A DNA stretch of 64,000 nt from Phytoseiulus persimilis. Taxonomy: Eukaryota; Arthropoda; Arachnida; Mesostigmata; Phytoseiidae. Of this stretch, positions 13,801 to 24,200 are shown piece by piece. The notes beneath the pieces are model-generated. The model made no database searches. It was not told the origin of the DNA and saw nothing but the letters and a program-made list of their open reading frames with translations. The first letter of the stretch is position 1. Each line of letters opens with the position of its first letter. The stretch is taken from assembly GCA_037576195.1 (NCBI GenBank), contig CM075104.1:13718211-13782210 (forward strand), read 5' to 3'. The position numbers were made by a program, and so were the translations under genes.

Positions 13801-16695
13801 TGGCGTGGACCTCCCACGCTCCCATCCACCACCACTGCCTGATGCAAGCGATGAACGATACACGCGACTCCCCGAAAGAAGCCACTCAGGAGTTTGAGAT
13901 CTGTTGATTCGCTGTGTGAGGTCGTACTCGGGCCATGATTGACCCTCGGGGAACTTCCGGGGTGGCTCGGGACGGAGCGAGTCTCACAATCAGACAGCGA
14001 TCGGTTTCAGCAGCGCGAATGTTCCTCCGGATTACGACGCATGGCTTTGGAGTTCTCGTCATGCGTTCCCTGATGCTAATTCACATGAGCACGACTCAGC
14101 AGTCACTCTCGGACGTGTTTGAGGAGCTCTTCCCCTAAAGCCGAGTTTCTGAGGTGTACTCATCGAGGACACAGAAGAATTGGAGGCAATGAACGCTGCG
14201 GCGTAGCTGGCCCTCCCTTTCATCTCAGATTCTTATAAGTAAGCCCGTCTGTACATCTCGAGATGTTCTGTGCCAGGAGCTCCAAGAAAAGAGTTCTCAA
14301 TCTCTAACAAGAAAGACGCATCACAAATTCTCCCCGGAGTTTGAGCACAAAGAGCCGCGGCGCCGGCTGCTTTTTGGAGGGCAACTTGAGCTCTCTCGGC
14401 TCATGAATATGGGGTGGATTGATGCCCGGATATGTTGTCAACAATGTCGGGTCCACACCGAGAGTTTGACGAACGGCACAAAGAGTGTTTCCGGTAAACG
14501 AATTCGCCGAACGCCACAGCCTGGATCCTCGGAACAGGAAGCTTTCTTCTGCTTCTGTGCAAGTTCATAACGAATGAAAACTCGACGGTGGCCGTTAGCC
14601 GGGCTTCGATTTGTTTCGACTTGCGTGATACATGCGAATCTGACCTCCAGAACTGAAAAAAACGGTGGAATCTGCTATCCATGCATGGGAGTTTCTGATC
14701 CTGCGGTAATTTCCCTTCTTGGCCCGACCTGCGATCCATCTATTATCTTCTTGGAGCTACAGGCCGATCCCAAACTTGGAAATATAGAACGTTCACCTAC
14801 ACGACGGGCACGCTTATTTATGGAACACCGTTTTTGCAAGCGCATCCCCGACACGCCTACGCCTCGCCGTGTCAGACCTATGATCCGTACCGCGGGGAGC
14901 CCACTTGTCGTAGGTGATCGATGAAGCCGAGTGATTCTGAATCGCAGTTTTCAAAACGTCATTACGTCATCCGATTTTCGAATTCATGCGTTCTCGGAGG
15001 GCGTCGCGGGCTGATCCTGAGCTCATGCTAAACTATCCAGATTCCTGGGCGCGTTCTCCGTCGCTTCTTCTTATTTCATTTAATTTTGGGAACTTTTGTT
15101 CTAAGTACGGTGAGCAATCTGGGGATTCGCTCGTCTCCGCCGGATAAACGTCATAGGGCAGCCGGTACTCCACGGTTGTCGGAGCTCCAGGAGTGGTGAA
15201 CGAGCTCGGAAGTGGATTCCAACTTGCCCAGCCCATCCGTGAAAACGAGCAGATTCTCTCGCCTTTCCAGAGCCTGTGAATTCAAAGCGTTGTCTCACAG
15301 GACCTCTCGGCAACAGCAAGAACAAGGTGCTCCTCAAATTGCACGGCCTGAAGTGCCCTTTGGGTATAATCAGCACGCCGGCATTCGAAGGCGACTGCCT
15401 TCCTCCGACACCCGCCGACCTCACCAACCCCCTACCAACTCGTGTTCCGGGACATGAGTGCTTTTGCTCGTGCTAATCAGAAATCAAGGTCGCTCGCCGT
15501 CCTGCCGCTGGCTAATGCGGCTCCAAGGAAGGAGCGCTATCGGCGAAGCTCACGCCTATCGGAGGTCTCCTCCTCTCGAACCGGGGCCTGTTCCCGGATT
15601 TTAAGCTCTTTCAAACAGAAGCGGACCGTAATGAGCGCCCGAACTTAGAAAGGAGTAGATCGGGGGGCGAGCAGCGAGACTGAGCCTTCAACGGCACCGT
15701 AGCTGATCCTGATGGAGACAGGCTCATGGCTATACCCGTTTCCAGGGGGAGTCAACTCTGAGATAATCGGCAAAGTCACTCTCAGCTCACCCGAGAGAAG
15801 AGTGTGAAGCCCGCCCACGATGTCAACAGCCATAGCAGTAGGATTATGACCGTCATTGGAGAGAGAATCGAGGAAGGATGAAGTCGTCGTGAAGGATACG
15901 TTTCAGCGGCTCCATTCTATATCCATCTCCAGCCACCCCGGAGCTCATCTACTTTCCATGGCCAATATCGTGTCCACGCAAGCGATGACAGTTGAATGTA
16001 TGTACTTCTGTTCGGGAGAGGCACTTCAAGAATCCACGAAGGAAACAGTCTGAACGGTGGTTTTCTACTCGACGTCGAGTCCAAGCGAACTCCGGAATAC
16101 ACCCCTATTCCAATACGTTTTCAGCGGAGCAGGAATCGATGTCTACGGCTATCCAACCGAAATCATTCCGTGGCGGAGCACTCGACTCCGGAGAGACCAG
16201 TCCTGCGGATTGGCAGAGAAGTCCAACTCGCGGATTCTCACCCAATCGCGAACCCCTAAATTATCTGACCATTCCGCTCCCCGGACAGAGTGAAATCTCA
16301 GCGTTGCTTCAAACCCACTTCCGCAACCATCGAGACGGAGCGAAACGATTTTCCCCGGTCATCCCGAGTTCGCCCCGGTATCACCTACCTGTTGCGGCGA
16401 GAGGGACGGAAGTTTTCCGCGTTTCTTCTCGGGATCGGTCTCCTGCTAACCGTGAACGATAGCCGATATCCAGTTGCAACCATGCGCAGAGGACGAGTCA
16501 CACAAACTGCTCACTTCCCGAAATGCCGAGTCCATTGCATGTCAGTCCACGCACGCAACCTGTTCGTGGTCCAACCTGTTTGTCCACTGCGCGAGTACAC
16601 GTGGTGCAGCTGGCATACGGCTTGTTTCCCGGTTAGTGGAAAGCAAGCGTCGACAGGACCTAAATGCAAGCAACTGAACGGCGCACGCAACTGAT
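10806..16695. other. No firmly supportable gene; some splice-like segments
   Basis: Open frames are dense on both strands (for example 11583-12068 minus and 11689-12285 plus). Two plus-strand segments have splice-like edges. The first, 14763-14913, lies between CTACAG and GTGATC. The second, 15271-15457, follows a pyrimidine-rich TCGCCTTTCCAG, and its phase matches the first. However, an overlapping frame at 15301-15479 (which includes LLKLHGLKCPLGIISTPAF) and a minus-strand frame at 15130-15282 look equally coding, so I do not call any of them. Confidence 0.35.
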
Positions 16696-17334
16696 GTGAA
16701 TTTGATAACTCGAACCAAAATATACACAATCGGCAAGTATCCGATGGAGCGCGATGTTCTCCGCGCGGCTTCCAGGACGAGAATGTCGGGATTCGAGCCT
16801 GCCCTTGCCCATTCTCTTCCCCAATCTCAGCTTTGGAGCGGAGGGCCACGCCACTACGCAACCACTTGTTGCCAACGAGAGCTGAAACTTACGCGACGTT
16901 GGAACAGCAGCAAGCAAACCTGCGAGCTCGTACGAAAGCCAGCAATCCAAAAAAACGAAGAGGGATCGTTGGCACCCGTAGCCAGAGCCATAAGTCTTCA
17001 TGTCGAGGCCCTTTACCATCCTGGAGGTCGTGGGCAGTTATCCCCGGTGATGGCCAATGTGCCAGTGGATCAGGAGGGGCTGTGGGGATCGAGACGAGAA
17101 ATCGATCACAGTATTCGACAACTCGTTGCGCTCCTCGGCTCGCTCAGAAGATCTCCATTGAACGCATCGGAGATCCAGCAATATGTTGATGGTGTAAAAC
17201 TCACGCTTTCATGCTTCCGCCGGCACATGCGCGGAACAGTTTCGAGGGACAGGGTGGCGGACGAGGAGATTACCCAAAAGAACTCTCCAGTCCGGTCGCT
17301 GTTCCTGTGGGTCGTCGCCGATTCACTAGCCTAG
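16696..17334 (+). CDS. Unrecognised open frame, possible exon in its 3' half
   Basis: A 212-codon open frame, among the longest here. The second half (from about 17040) has a balanced composition with regular acidic residues, such as SEIQQYVDGVKLTLS and VADEEITQK. It ends at a stop at 17332-17334. The first half is arginine- and serine-rich, as in translated noise. I recognise no domain, see no strong acceptor upstream and no polyadenylation signal close by. It may simply be a chance open frame in TA-poor sequence. Confidence 0.2.
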   Translation: MNLITRTKIYTIGKYPMERDVLRAASRTRMSGFEPALAHSLPQSQLWSGGPRHYATTCCQRELKLTRRWNSSKQTCELVRKPAIQKNEEGSLAPVARAISLHVEALYHPGGRGQLSPVMANVPVDQEGLWGSRREIDHSIRQLVALLGSLRRSPLNASEIQQYVDGVKLTLSCFRRHMRGTVSRDRVADEEITQKNSPVRSLFLWVVADSLA

Positions 17335-18048
17335 CGACTTGTGAATGTCGTCACGAGAGACCGTTCACTAGAAGAAAGGGAGATATTCATGCGAACGCGC
17401 ACTTGAAACTATCGAGCTATGCGGGGAGAAATGAAAAATATGCAACCCCCGTATGCATGATGGGGAGCTTCCGTACCATGATGGTCAGTGAAGTTTTTCC
17501 TTAAGCCTGTAAAAAGCGAAAAGTCCCTCATTCAAGCTCGAGATGTGTTGGATAGCCCAGCAGGCACTTTAACATCGCTCCAAGTTAGTCAGCTCAGACG
17601 CAACGGTTCTCATGCGTGTATTTCATCGCGTTCTTCGGTTTCGATCGCTACCACTACCAGAAACTGATCCCACATGTGCCTGAAGCCCCACGGTAATGAG
17701 ATCAGCATTCTTCGAGCTTCGTTTGCAATGCAAGAGATATTTCGACTTGTTTTTCTGTTTCCCAAAGATGAGTTGAACGGGCGGCGGAACCCGGCCGTGC
17801 AGAGCTTTTCAAATGTAGGACAGGACCATAGGACCTTACTCAACTATGATATGAAGCCATTCCTTGAATGAATTCATCTACTGGAAAATCAACAGTCGAC
17901 CTCCAGGAATGCGACAACTTCTGATTCCGTCTCGTCTCTCAGAAATCGTATCGCGGCCCCTCGTCATCATTCGATAATTTCTGCGCAGAAGCTCACAATA
18001 CATGGAGAAAACCTGTGCACGGGATACCTTCGACTTTCGATGGATTCG

Positions 18049-18098
18049 ACAATGGATGAACATATTGATATACATATCTATACAATATAATATCGGAT
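18049..18098. other. TA-rich patch
   Basis: A short stretch of ATAT/TATA steps (for example GATATACATATCTATACA) stands out against otherwise TA-poor sequence. It overlaps the last codons of the minus-strand candidate at 18 kb and could correspond to the end of that gene, but no canonical AATAAA is present on the minus strand nearby. Confidence 0.35.
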
Positions 18099-18575
18099 AT
18101 GAAAGCAGCCATTCGATGAGCTAAGCTTGCCAGGGAAAGCTAACAGTGCTGAGTCTCGCAAGGCGTCGTTCAACCTCAACAGCTGTCGAATATTGAACGA
18201 ATTCGAGGCGCGGGAGTCCTCCTCGGACTCGGCGTCCGAGCCCCCTGATGAACTCCTGAGCCTCACCGCGTATTCGTCGAGTAGAGTGGAGTGTTCGGGC
18301 ATCTTGCCCCGTTCGCCCATAGAGGCCAGCACGCGCAAGTCGTCTGCAAGATCACAGAAGCTTAGCGCACGCGTGTCCCCAATGGTCACAGCCCATACGA
18401 CTTGTTCGCCACACGACCAGGGCCCCAACGTTATATCGAAGGGACGCGACCATCGTTCGATGGGATATCCTGCGGCTACTTGTACCTGTTTGGGTCCTCT
18501 GAGCGCTTTGAGGTTTGCAAATATAACCTCAAAAACCGTCTCGATTGGACAGTTGAGCTCTCTCAAAGAACTGCT
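18078..18575 (-). CDS. Candidate terminal exon, 165 codons, unknown protein
   Basis: On the minus strand a pyrimidine-rich acceptor (CTTTTCTCCGTGCTCCTCAG) ends at 18576 and opens a frame that runs 165 codons to a TAG at 18078-18080. The peptide starts SSSLRELNCPIETVFEVIF and includes PFDITLGPWSCGEQVVWAV. It then has a leucine- and acid-rich stretch (SFCDLADDLRVLASMGE) and a serine/acidic linker (SSGGSDAESEEDS). It ends with RQLLRLNDALRDSALLAF, which could form an amphipathic helix. About 13% of residues are D or E, roughly twice the proportion expected from random translation, and codon third positions are rich in G/C. A GTGAGG at 18266 could instead act as a donor. I do not recognise the family. 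A plus-strand frame (18127-18579) overlaps but is serine-rich and less convincing. Upstream exons would lie at higher coordinates and were not identified. Confidence 0.4.
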   Translation of the reverse strand, partial: SSSLRELNCPIETVFEVIFANLKALRGPKQVQVAAGYPIERWSRPFDITLGPWSCGEQVVWAVTIGDTRALSFCDLADDLRVLASMGERGKMPEHSTLLDEYAVRLRSSSGGSDAESEEDSRASNSFNIRQLLRLNDALRDSALLAFPGKLSSSNGCFHIRYYIV

Positions 18576-19388
18576 CTGAGGAGCACGGAGAAAAGTCAAC
18601 CACGGAACAAGCAAGTCGCAGCAGCAAGAGCGAGATTCGAACGTGCTCCAAAACGAACGGAAGCAAGCACGCTTTTCCACAAAAACCCTCGATTGCTCAC
18701 TTCAGCTCTCCAAACGTACACGACCCCCGGACAAGGTACGCGAGTCGACGTAGAATCGAGAGCACGTTATCGGCGAAGCCCCCCGGTTCCAACAGTTGCG
18801 GTCTTTCAATGTTGACGGTTCTCATTCGTGAATAATTTTCGCCTGGCGAAGCTAGCACAGCATGCACTGGCGTTCGCGCTCATGAGTGAACCTCGACGGA
18901 AGATACTTCTTTCCGGAACCACCATGAATGTCCGGGTGGAGCTCGGGAGGCCGTGTAATGCCTGGCGAGGATGTGTGAAGGGGAGAACGCCGAACAGGCT
19001 AGTTAGAAGACGACGTACGTTGTTCCCAATCGATATTCAAAGCTGTGACTGTCACTCGGTATTAACCTTTCCCAAAGACCCACGGTTTGAATCCCCATCT
19101 GACCGAGGAATCGTGCATCGATTGATGAATGTTCAGCGCCAAAGATCGCCAATCCTTATAGATGGAGGGCACCGTGCATCGGTGCATGTACCGACGGATC
19201 CGTACCTTGTTGAACGACGCTCGACGTATCTTGACCAAAATTTCAGTCTCCGGCTGTAACACGAGACACGACGTGTAGAATCCGTGAGAAAAGGCTGATC
19301 GCTGTCGAACTTTCGGTCGCTGTTATCGCTTCTCCGATAGCCTCCTGCCAACTTTTCATTCTACAAACAGGATTCTGGTGTGTTCATT

Positions 19389-19769
19389 ATGAGCGAGATG
19401 AGTTCCTCAGCAGACGCTGGATTTCGGATTGACAATGCGCTCAGTGGTTTCCCTGAGCAACTGACCCCGTCCAGGATGTCACTGAAGTACCGCCAAGGGC
19501 TCCAGGCCGAAAGAAACGACACGAAACCTCGAACTTCCCGGAGACAAGCATCCGGGAGTGACGACTGCTGCCGCTCCCAGGGAACTCTGTGGAGGGATGA
19601 GGGAATGGCCTACTGGCGGGCGGGCGGGCCGAGAACTACTTTCACCTTGCAAATGTCAGAGGTGGGCTGCGTCAGCGCGAGCTCTTGTGAGTTGGCGAGG
19701 TTCGAGACAATTGCTATGGCAGTCCGCCTGAGTGAGGTTTTGGGCTTTCCGAGAATTCCATCCCCTTAA
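19389..19769 (+). CDS. Weak candidate exon starting MSEMSSSADAGFRIDN
   Basis: An ATG at 19389 opens a 126-codon frame ending at a TAA. The peptide begins MSEMSSSADAGFRIDNALSG and has acidic and lysine residues through its first 60 positions. The same frame extends upstream to an AG after a pyrimidine/A stretch (TTTTCATTCTACAAACAG, ending at 19370), so this could be an internal exon and not a start. The later half becomes arginine-, serine- and cysteine-rich. No domain is recognised and no donor is clear. Confidence 0.2.
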   Translation: MSEMSSSADAGFRIDNALSGFPEQLTPSRMSLKYRQGLQAERNDTKPRTSRRQASGSDDCCRSQGTLWRDEGMAYWRAGGPRTTFTLQMSEVGCVSASSCELARFETIAMAVRLSEVLGFPRIPSP

Positions 19770-21097
19770 GATTCAGAAGAAGCTCCGAATAGTGAGCGCC
19801 CGCTCTGCCGGCCGGATTCTCCGCAGAGATTTCATTTGGAGGCGGAGGAAGAGGCGGCATAGAGTCTCTGGCGGCTGCTTTCTACAGCTGAAAAGGCGAA
19901 ACCGAGAGAGCGAGAGGAAAAAAAACAGGATGCAATATACCGCAATCCAGCTGGTGAAGGAACCGGCCGGAAATGATACCTAGCTTCTTCGCTATCCACT
20001 TACTTAGAAATGGAACGCCACCGCTGCAAGAGCAACGGGCACTTATTTCTCTCTATACATCTCGCTAGCCACCCCTATATTCATTTCATACATATATATA
20101 CACCTATCTCGCTTATCTCCATGTTATTCTTTCTCATCCGACGTACGTCCAAACCTGGAACAACAGAAATCGGCGCTCGGAGCTCCAAATATTCAAGTTC
20201 TCCGGCCGGGAATTCTCTCGTGTCACTGAGTTTTCGAGATGAAACTTGGTGATGGCGTTTGGTGTTCTGTCAGTTGGAGTGCGTCAGTGTGGTTGATGGA
20301 GTAGATGTCTCGGACCGCCGGCGTCTCGCGGACGAATCAACCACGGACATAAGGAGCCGTTCTGGTGGAGCGAATCCTCCTCTCGTGGCCCTTCAGTGGC
20401 ATATACAGAGTCAGTTACGTCTCCTCGATGATGAAACTATCCGGTATGGACGACATCGATTCTCAACCACTTGTTCTTGAATCGAAAGCCTTAGGATCCG
20501 GCGGGACGATTTGTCGACTGCTTGCCGGAGAGTCGGCCGCGATGCTCACCACTTATGTCCGATGAAAGTTGTGTTCGCTGATCAGGAATCGTCTCGCGAG
20601 AATTCCCCAGGTTGTGGAAAGACCGTATTGGCTTGATATAGTATTTGCGGGATATAGTGTAGCGGGTGAGTACGAATGCTCGAAGTGGTTTGAACGCATA
20701 TTTAGAGCAAAGCCCGAGTGACTCTCCCGGTTACGCGAATGTCAGTAACCCGACTCGAAACTACCGCCGCCGAATCCTCACGCCTCAGCGTCTAGGGTCT
20801 AGAGTCATCATGAATCCCTACGAGAAACTGACCGAAAGAGATATTCTTTCCTCTGGCTCAAGGAGTGTAAGACGCACACGAATATACAAAGTCGTGTTTG
20901 CGCAGTGATGTATAGCGCAGTTAACCGTGTACTTCCCCGGATTTCCCCAACAGCGCGCGCAGCAGCCCACCAGCAGAGCAGGCGACGGCACGGTTGACGC
21001 GAGAATGCCGTCCGGCTCACAAGCGTCCTATTTTCATCAGCATGCGACAACTTCAACACTTTCACGGAGTTTCGTGAACCGCTGAACATGTCGACCT
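19770..21097. other. No supportable gene
   Basis: Contains a short TA microsatellite (about 20088-20103, CATATATATACAC type) and short open frames only. Nothing resembles the rest of a mariner element on its upstream side by eye. Confidence 0.45.
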
Positions 21098-21220
21098 GTG
21101 TGTCAAAAAACGTCCATTTTGCGGGTAGTTTTGCTCCTCTTGTTCGACCCGAAGAAGAATGTGACGAACGCGCACCACATGCTCGTGCAGGCTTACGGCC
21201 AACATGCTCTGAGCAGAACT
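21098..21220 (+). mobile_element. Mariner-family transposase fragment (N-terminal helix-turn-helix)
   Basis: Forty-one codons in one frame read as the start of a mariner (Tc1/mariner superfamily) transposase. The diagnostic core is LRVVLLLLFDPKKNVTNAHH followed by MLVQAYGQHALSRT. It corresponds to the first DNA-binding helix-turn-helix domain of the family, where arthropod copies usually read LLLLFD-KK-AAESHRMLVEAYGEHALS. After the last T (21220) the family continues with a WF(K/R)-FKSGDF segment. Here the frame stays open to 21343 but no longer resembles a transposase, and neither do the other two frames. The catalytic DD34D region is absent from the following kilobase. The first codon is GTG, so no intact start is visible. 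This is a dead remnant, truncated at its 3' side. No terminal inverted repeats were recognised. Confidence 0.72.
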
Positions 21221-24200
21221 ATTGAACTGTCACGTCTCGGCCACTTCTACCAGCAGTTTAACTCGTCATTCTCGAGGGAGATGCAGTATTGGCTGACTTC
21301 AACTTCCGAAGTTCTGTATGCGCGCGGATCGCCATGCGCATGAGGATTTAGCGGTGAGAGAGGGTGATTTGGCGTCGGGTAGCTTGCAGCTGGCGCACGA
21401 CTAATGACTTGGCACGCGGTAGACTCCCACACCGATGATCTGATCGACCTCAAGCTCAAACCATGCTGCCGAGAGCTCCCCCGGGAGACGTGGGCCATTC
21501 CGTCCAAACTCTTTCCCCGAGCGGCCATGTGCCTCGGGCTTCGCCCTCGGTCAAGGTCCGTGTCTCTGTGAAAGACTGTGCCTGTCCTCAATATACTCCC
21601 GGATCGTTGTGATCATTGCAGTGGAAAGGCTTGGGGATTAACTGATTCGGGAGTCCTCCTGGAGCCAGTCATTCTCATCATACTTTCGGAATTATTCAGT
21701 GCTTCCTCTGGACAGGGTATTCCTTCAGCGATTCCGGTTTACATTTCTGGGGGATTCCGGGGAATCGCTCGGAAAATCGTTCCGATTCTACTTCTGGAAA
21801 GGTTCGCGGGTAATGAGAGAATAGCTCGTTCTGATCGAAATCGGGCCACCAGCCCTCCCCTCGCGGTGCCTGAGAATGTCCGCGGAGATCGGACAATGTT
21901 CCAAGATATTCGAGGGCAAAGCCACTCTTATCATAGTTTGGCGAAGGCTCAGAGATGCTCACGCGAAACCGACAAAAACATACACAGCTGTTGGGAGTGG
22001 AAACCGCGCGAAAGAACTCACGGAGCTTTCGGGGTCGATCATCTCATCGTCCAACAAAACTTCACGAAGAGTTTGACGCAGAACTCGACAGGAGACCTAA
22101 TGCAGACCTTTGCGAAATACCTGACAAGGGGCCTGACCGAGTTCTGGCCGTAGGCCGGCGCTGTTCAAGATTGGCATGAGCAGAAACGGCTCTTCGCCTC
22201 GAGTTGGCTCTCGGAGCGGTCTCCGATGTCGAGCTTGAGTGTCGGGGGCGTTTAGCGAGGGTCGGCAGCTCTCTTCCTCCCTCTTGCCCCTAAACAGTAG
22301 ACGCTGTTGGAGTGCGGGACTCGGCCCGAAGGTCTTGCTCCAGAGAGCAAAACAAGCTGAAGGAACGTGCGATGCTTACGAATCGACTGAATCAGGAGAT
22401 TTCCGATGGTTTGTCGATGCCCTGCTGCCAACCAGAGCTTTGAGCGATTTCCTTCTTCTCATCTCCCGCACTCCGGCGGTTCCGGTGACACTCGCGTCGT
22501 TGCTCCCGCTTGATCCTTTCCGAATCTTATTCCATAAATCGAACAGACTTCAAGTAGTTCCCTCAACGGCTTAGCGTATATTTATGCTTCTGGAATAGAT
22601 ATGCGTGGAGCGGATGTCCAGAGCAAGTGGTCCTACCGCGATTGTTTTTTCTGTGCGTATTGATTCTTCCGTCCCATCTCGTGCAGAAACACACATTGCA
22701 TTAGAATCCCAGGTATAGAATCCGAGAGGATCCCGAAAGACACCATGAAAACACTCGTAGCGTCAATGCCGTGGAGGTGGGTCAAGATTATCAAAGCTGA
22801 AGGACTTCCAATTGATCATCGAGCACAGCGTAGACGGAGGTCCGCGAACCGGACCTTGCAAAATCGATTTCACGAACTCCAGCGTGTGATTTCCAGCTCA
22901 TGGAAATTGAGAGAACATCTGTCTTCCACCTAGAGTCGATTGTCCGGGTGCCATCTGCACGGCAAAGTGAAGTTTTCTCTCGAAGTTTTGAGACGGAGAA
23001 CGACGCTTCGATCCTAACTACTCCTTCCCCGAAACTACCGTTGTCTTGGAGCTCGAAGTTCCACATGACTATCTAATCGTCGAAACGAAGCTTGCTGACT
23101 CGAAGTCTTGGAGGCGGAGCAAATGGGAAAACCTTGGACCGCAACACTTCGAGTAATGTACCGACTCGAAGGAACTCCCGCTCTCTATAGAGGACGGCCC
23201 TCACGGGATATTGTTCTTCCAGATCCTCGATTATTTCGAGGCCGGAGTCCTCGGGCGGATTCCCTAGAACTCATGGAGATATTTCTTCTTTCACGAGTGG
23301 TACTTATCATTTCATCTGGAGAGATGTATTCCTTAACGTTCAATCAGCTGTCTCCATCCATTCATGTGATCATAACGATGGGACAGCATCAGGGCTGTGA
23401 ACCCGTCACGGGAATCACGGCCGCGAAAAAATCCGCGATTTTCTCGAGATGCAGTGAATTTCACGGGACGCCGCGATTTCCGACGACTTTTATCTCCACT
23501 GGATGCTTTCAGCCGGAAATTGCCTCCGCGCAGGCTTTTTGGCGCGAAGCGGCTCGTTGGAGTAGGTTCGTTCACTTCTGTTATCGAGCGATGCGCCGGA
23601 TAGTCACTCGTAAGCTTCGTTGGGCGGTGTCTTCTGGCAGCAGAGCCCTTGACTCGTCCTTTGGGCAAGCCGTAGGAGCTCCATCCTGTTCCAGTTCCAA
23701 CAAGATGGGATAGTTCGTTCAACGCTGCGATGAATTACGTGCATCATCTAGGAAATTCCCGTGAAATATTCAGCCGAGAGAAAGAGAGGGGTTTTGGTTC
23801 AAATCAGGCGGATGTCCTCGCTTCGTCCCGACCCCCCGATATTGGATCACAGCTGTTATCGCAGTCACTTAACAGAGTTCGCACCGCATTCGATGACAAA
23901 ACTCACCCTTTTTTAGGTATGTTATTCACAAGCGAGCCTCCACGGAGACGACTTGGGTGTCCTTATGGAATGACTTGACGTTTTGCGCCTCCACGAGGAA
24001 ACTCGGCCCACACGAACACGTGGGGGAACTCGATCCGTCGCCTCACCCCCTGACGTTGGAGGGAAGCCTCAGAACGCTCCCCAGAGCTAGCGAAAATTGC
24101 TTCCATTTAATCTAGCGTGATTGTCAACCTTCGGCAGATCGTTCCTTCGGTCAGTGTTCAGATGTGCTCTGGGACGATCGCCAACCCATCAAAGAGAGCG

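Noticed and set aside
14763-15479. Apparent plus-strand exon pair with matched phase
   Set aside because: Three different frames and the minus strand all look coding over the second exon, so the phase match is not discriminating.
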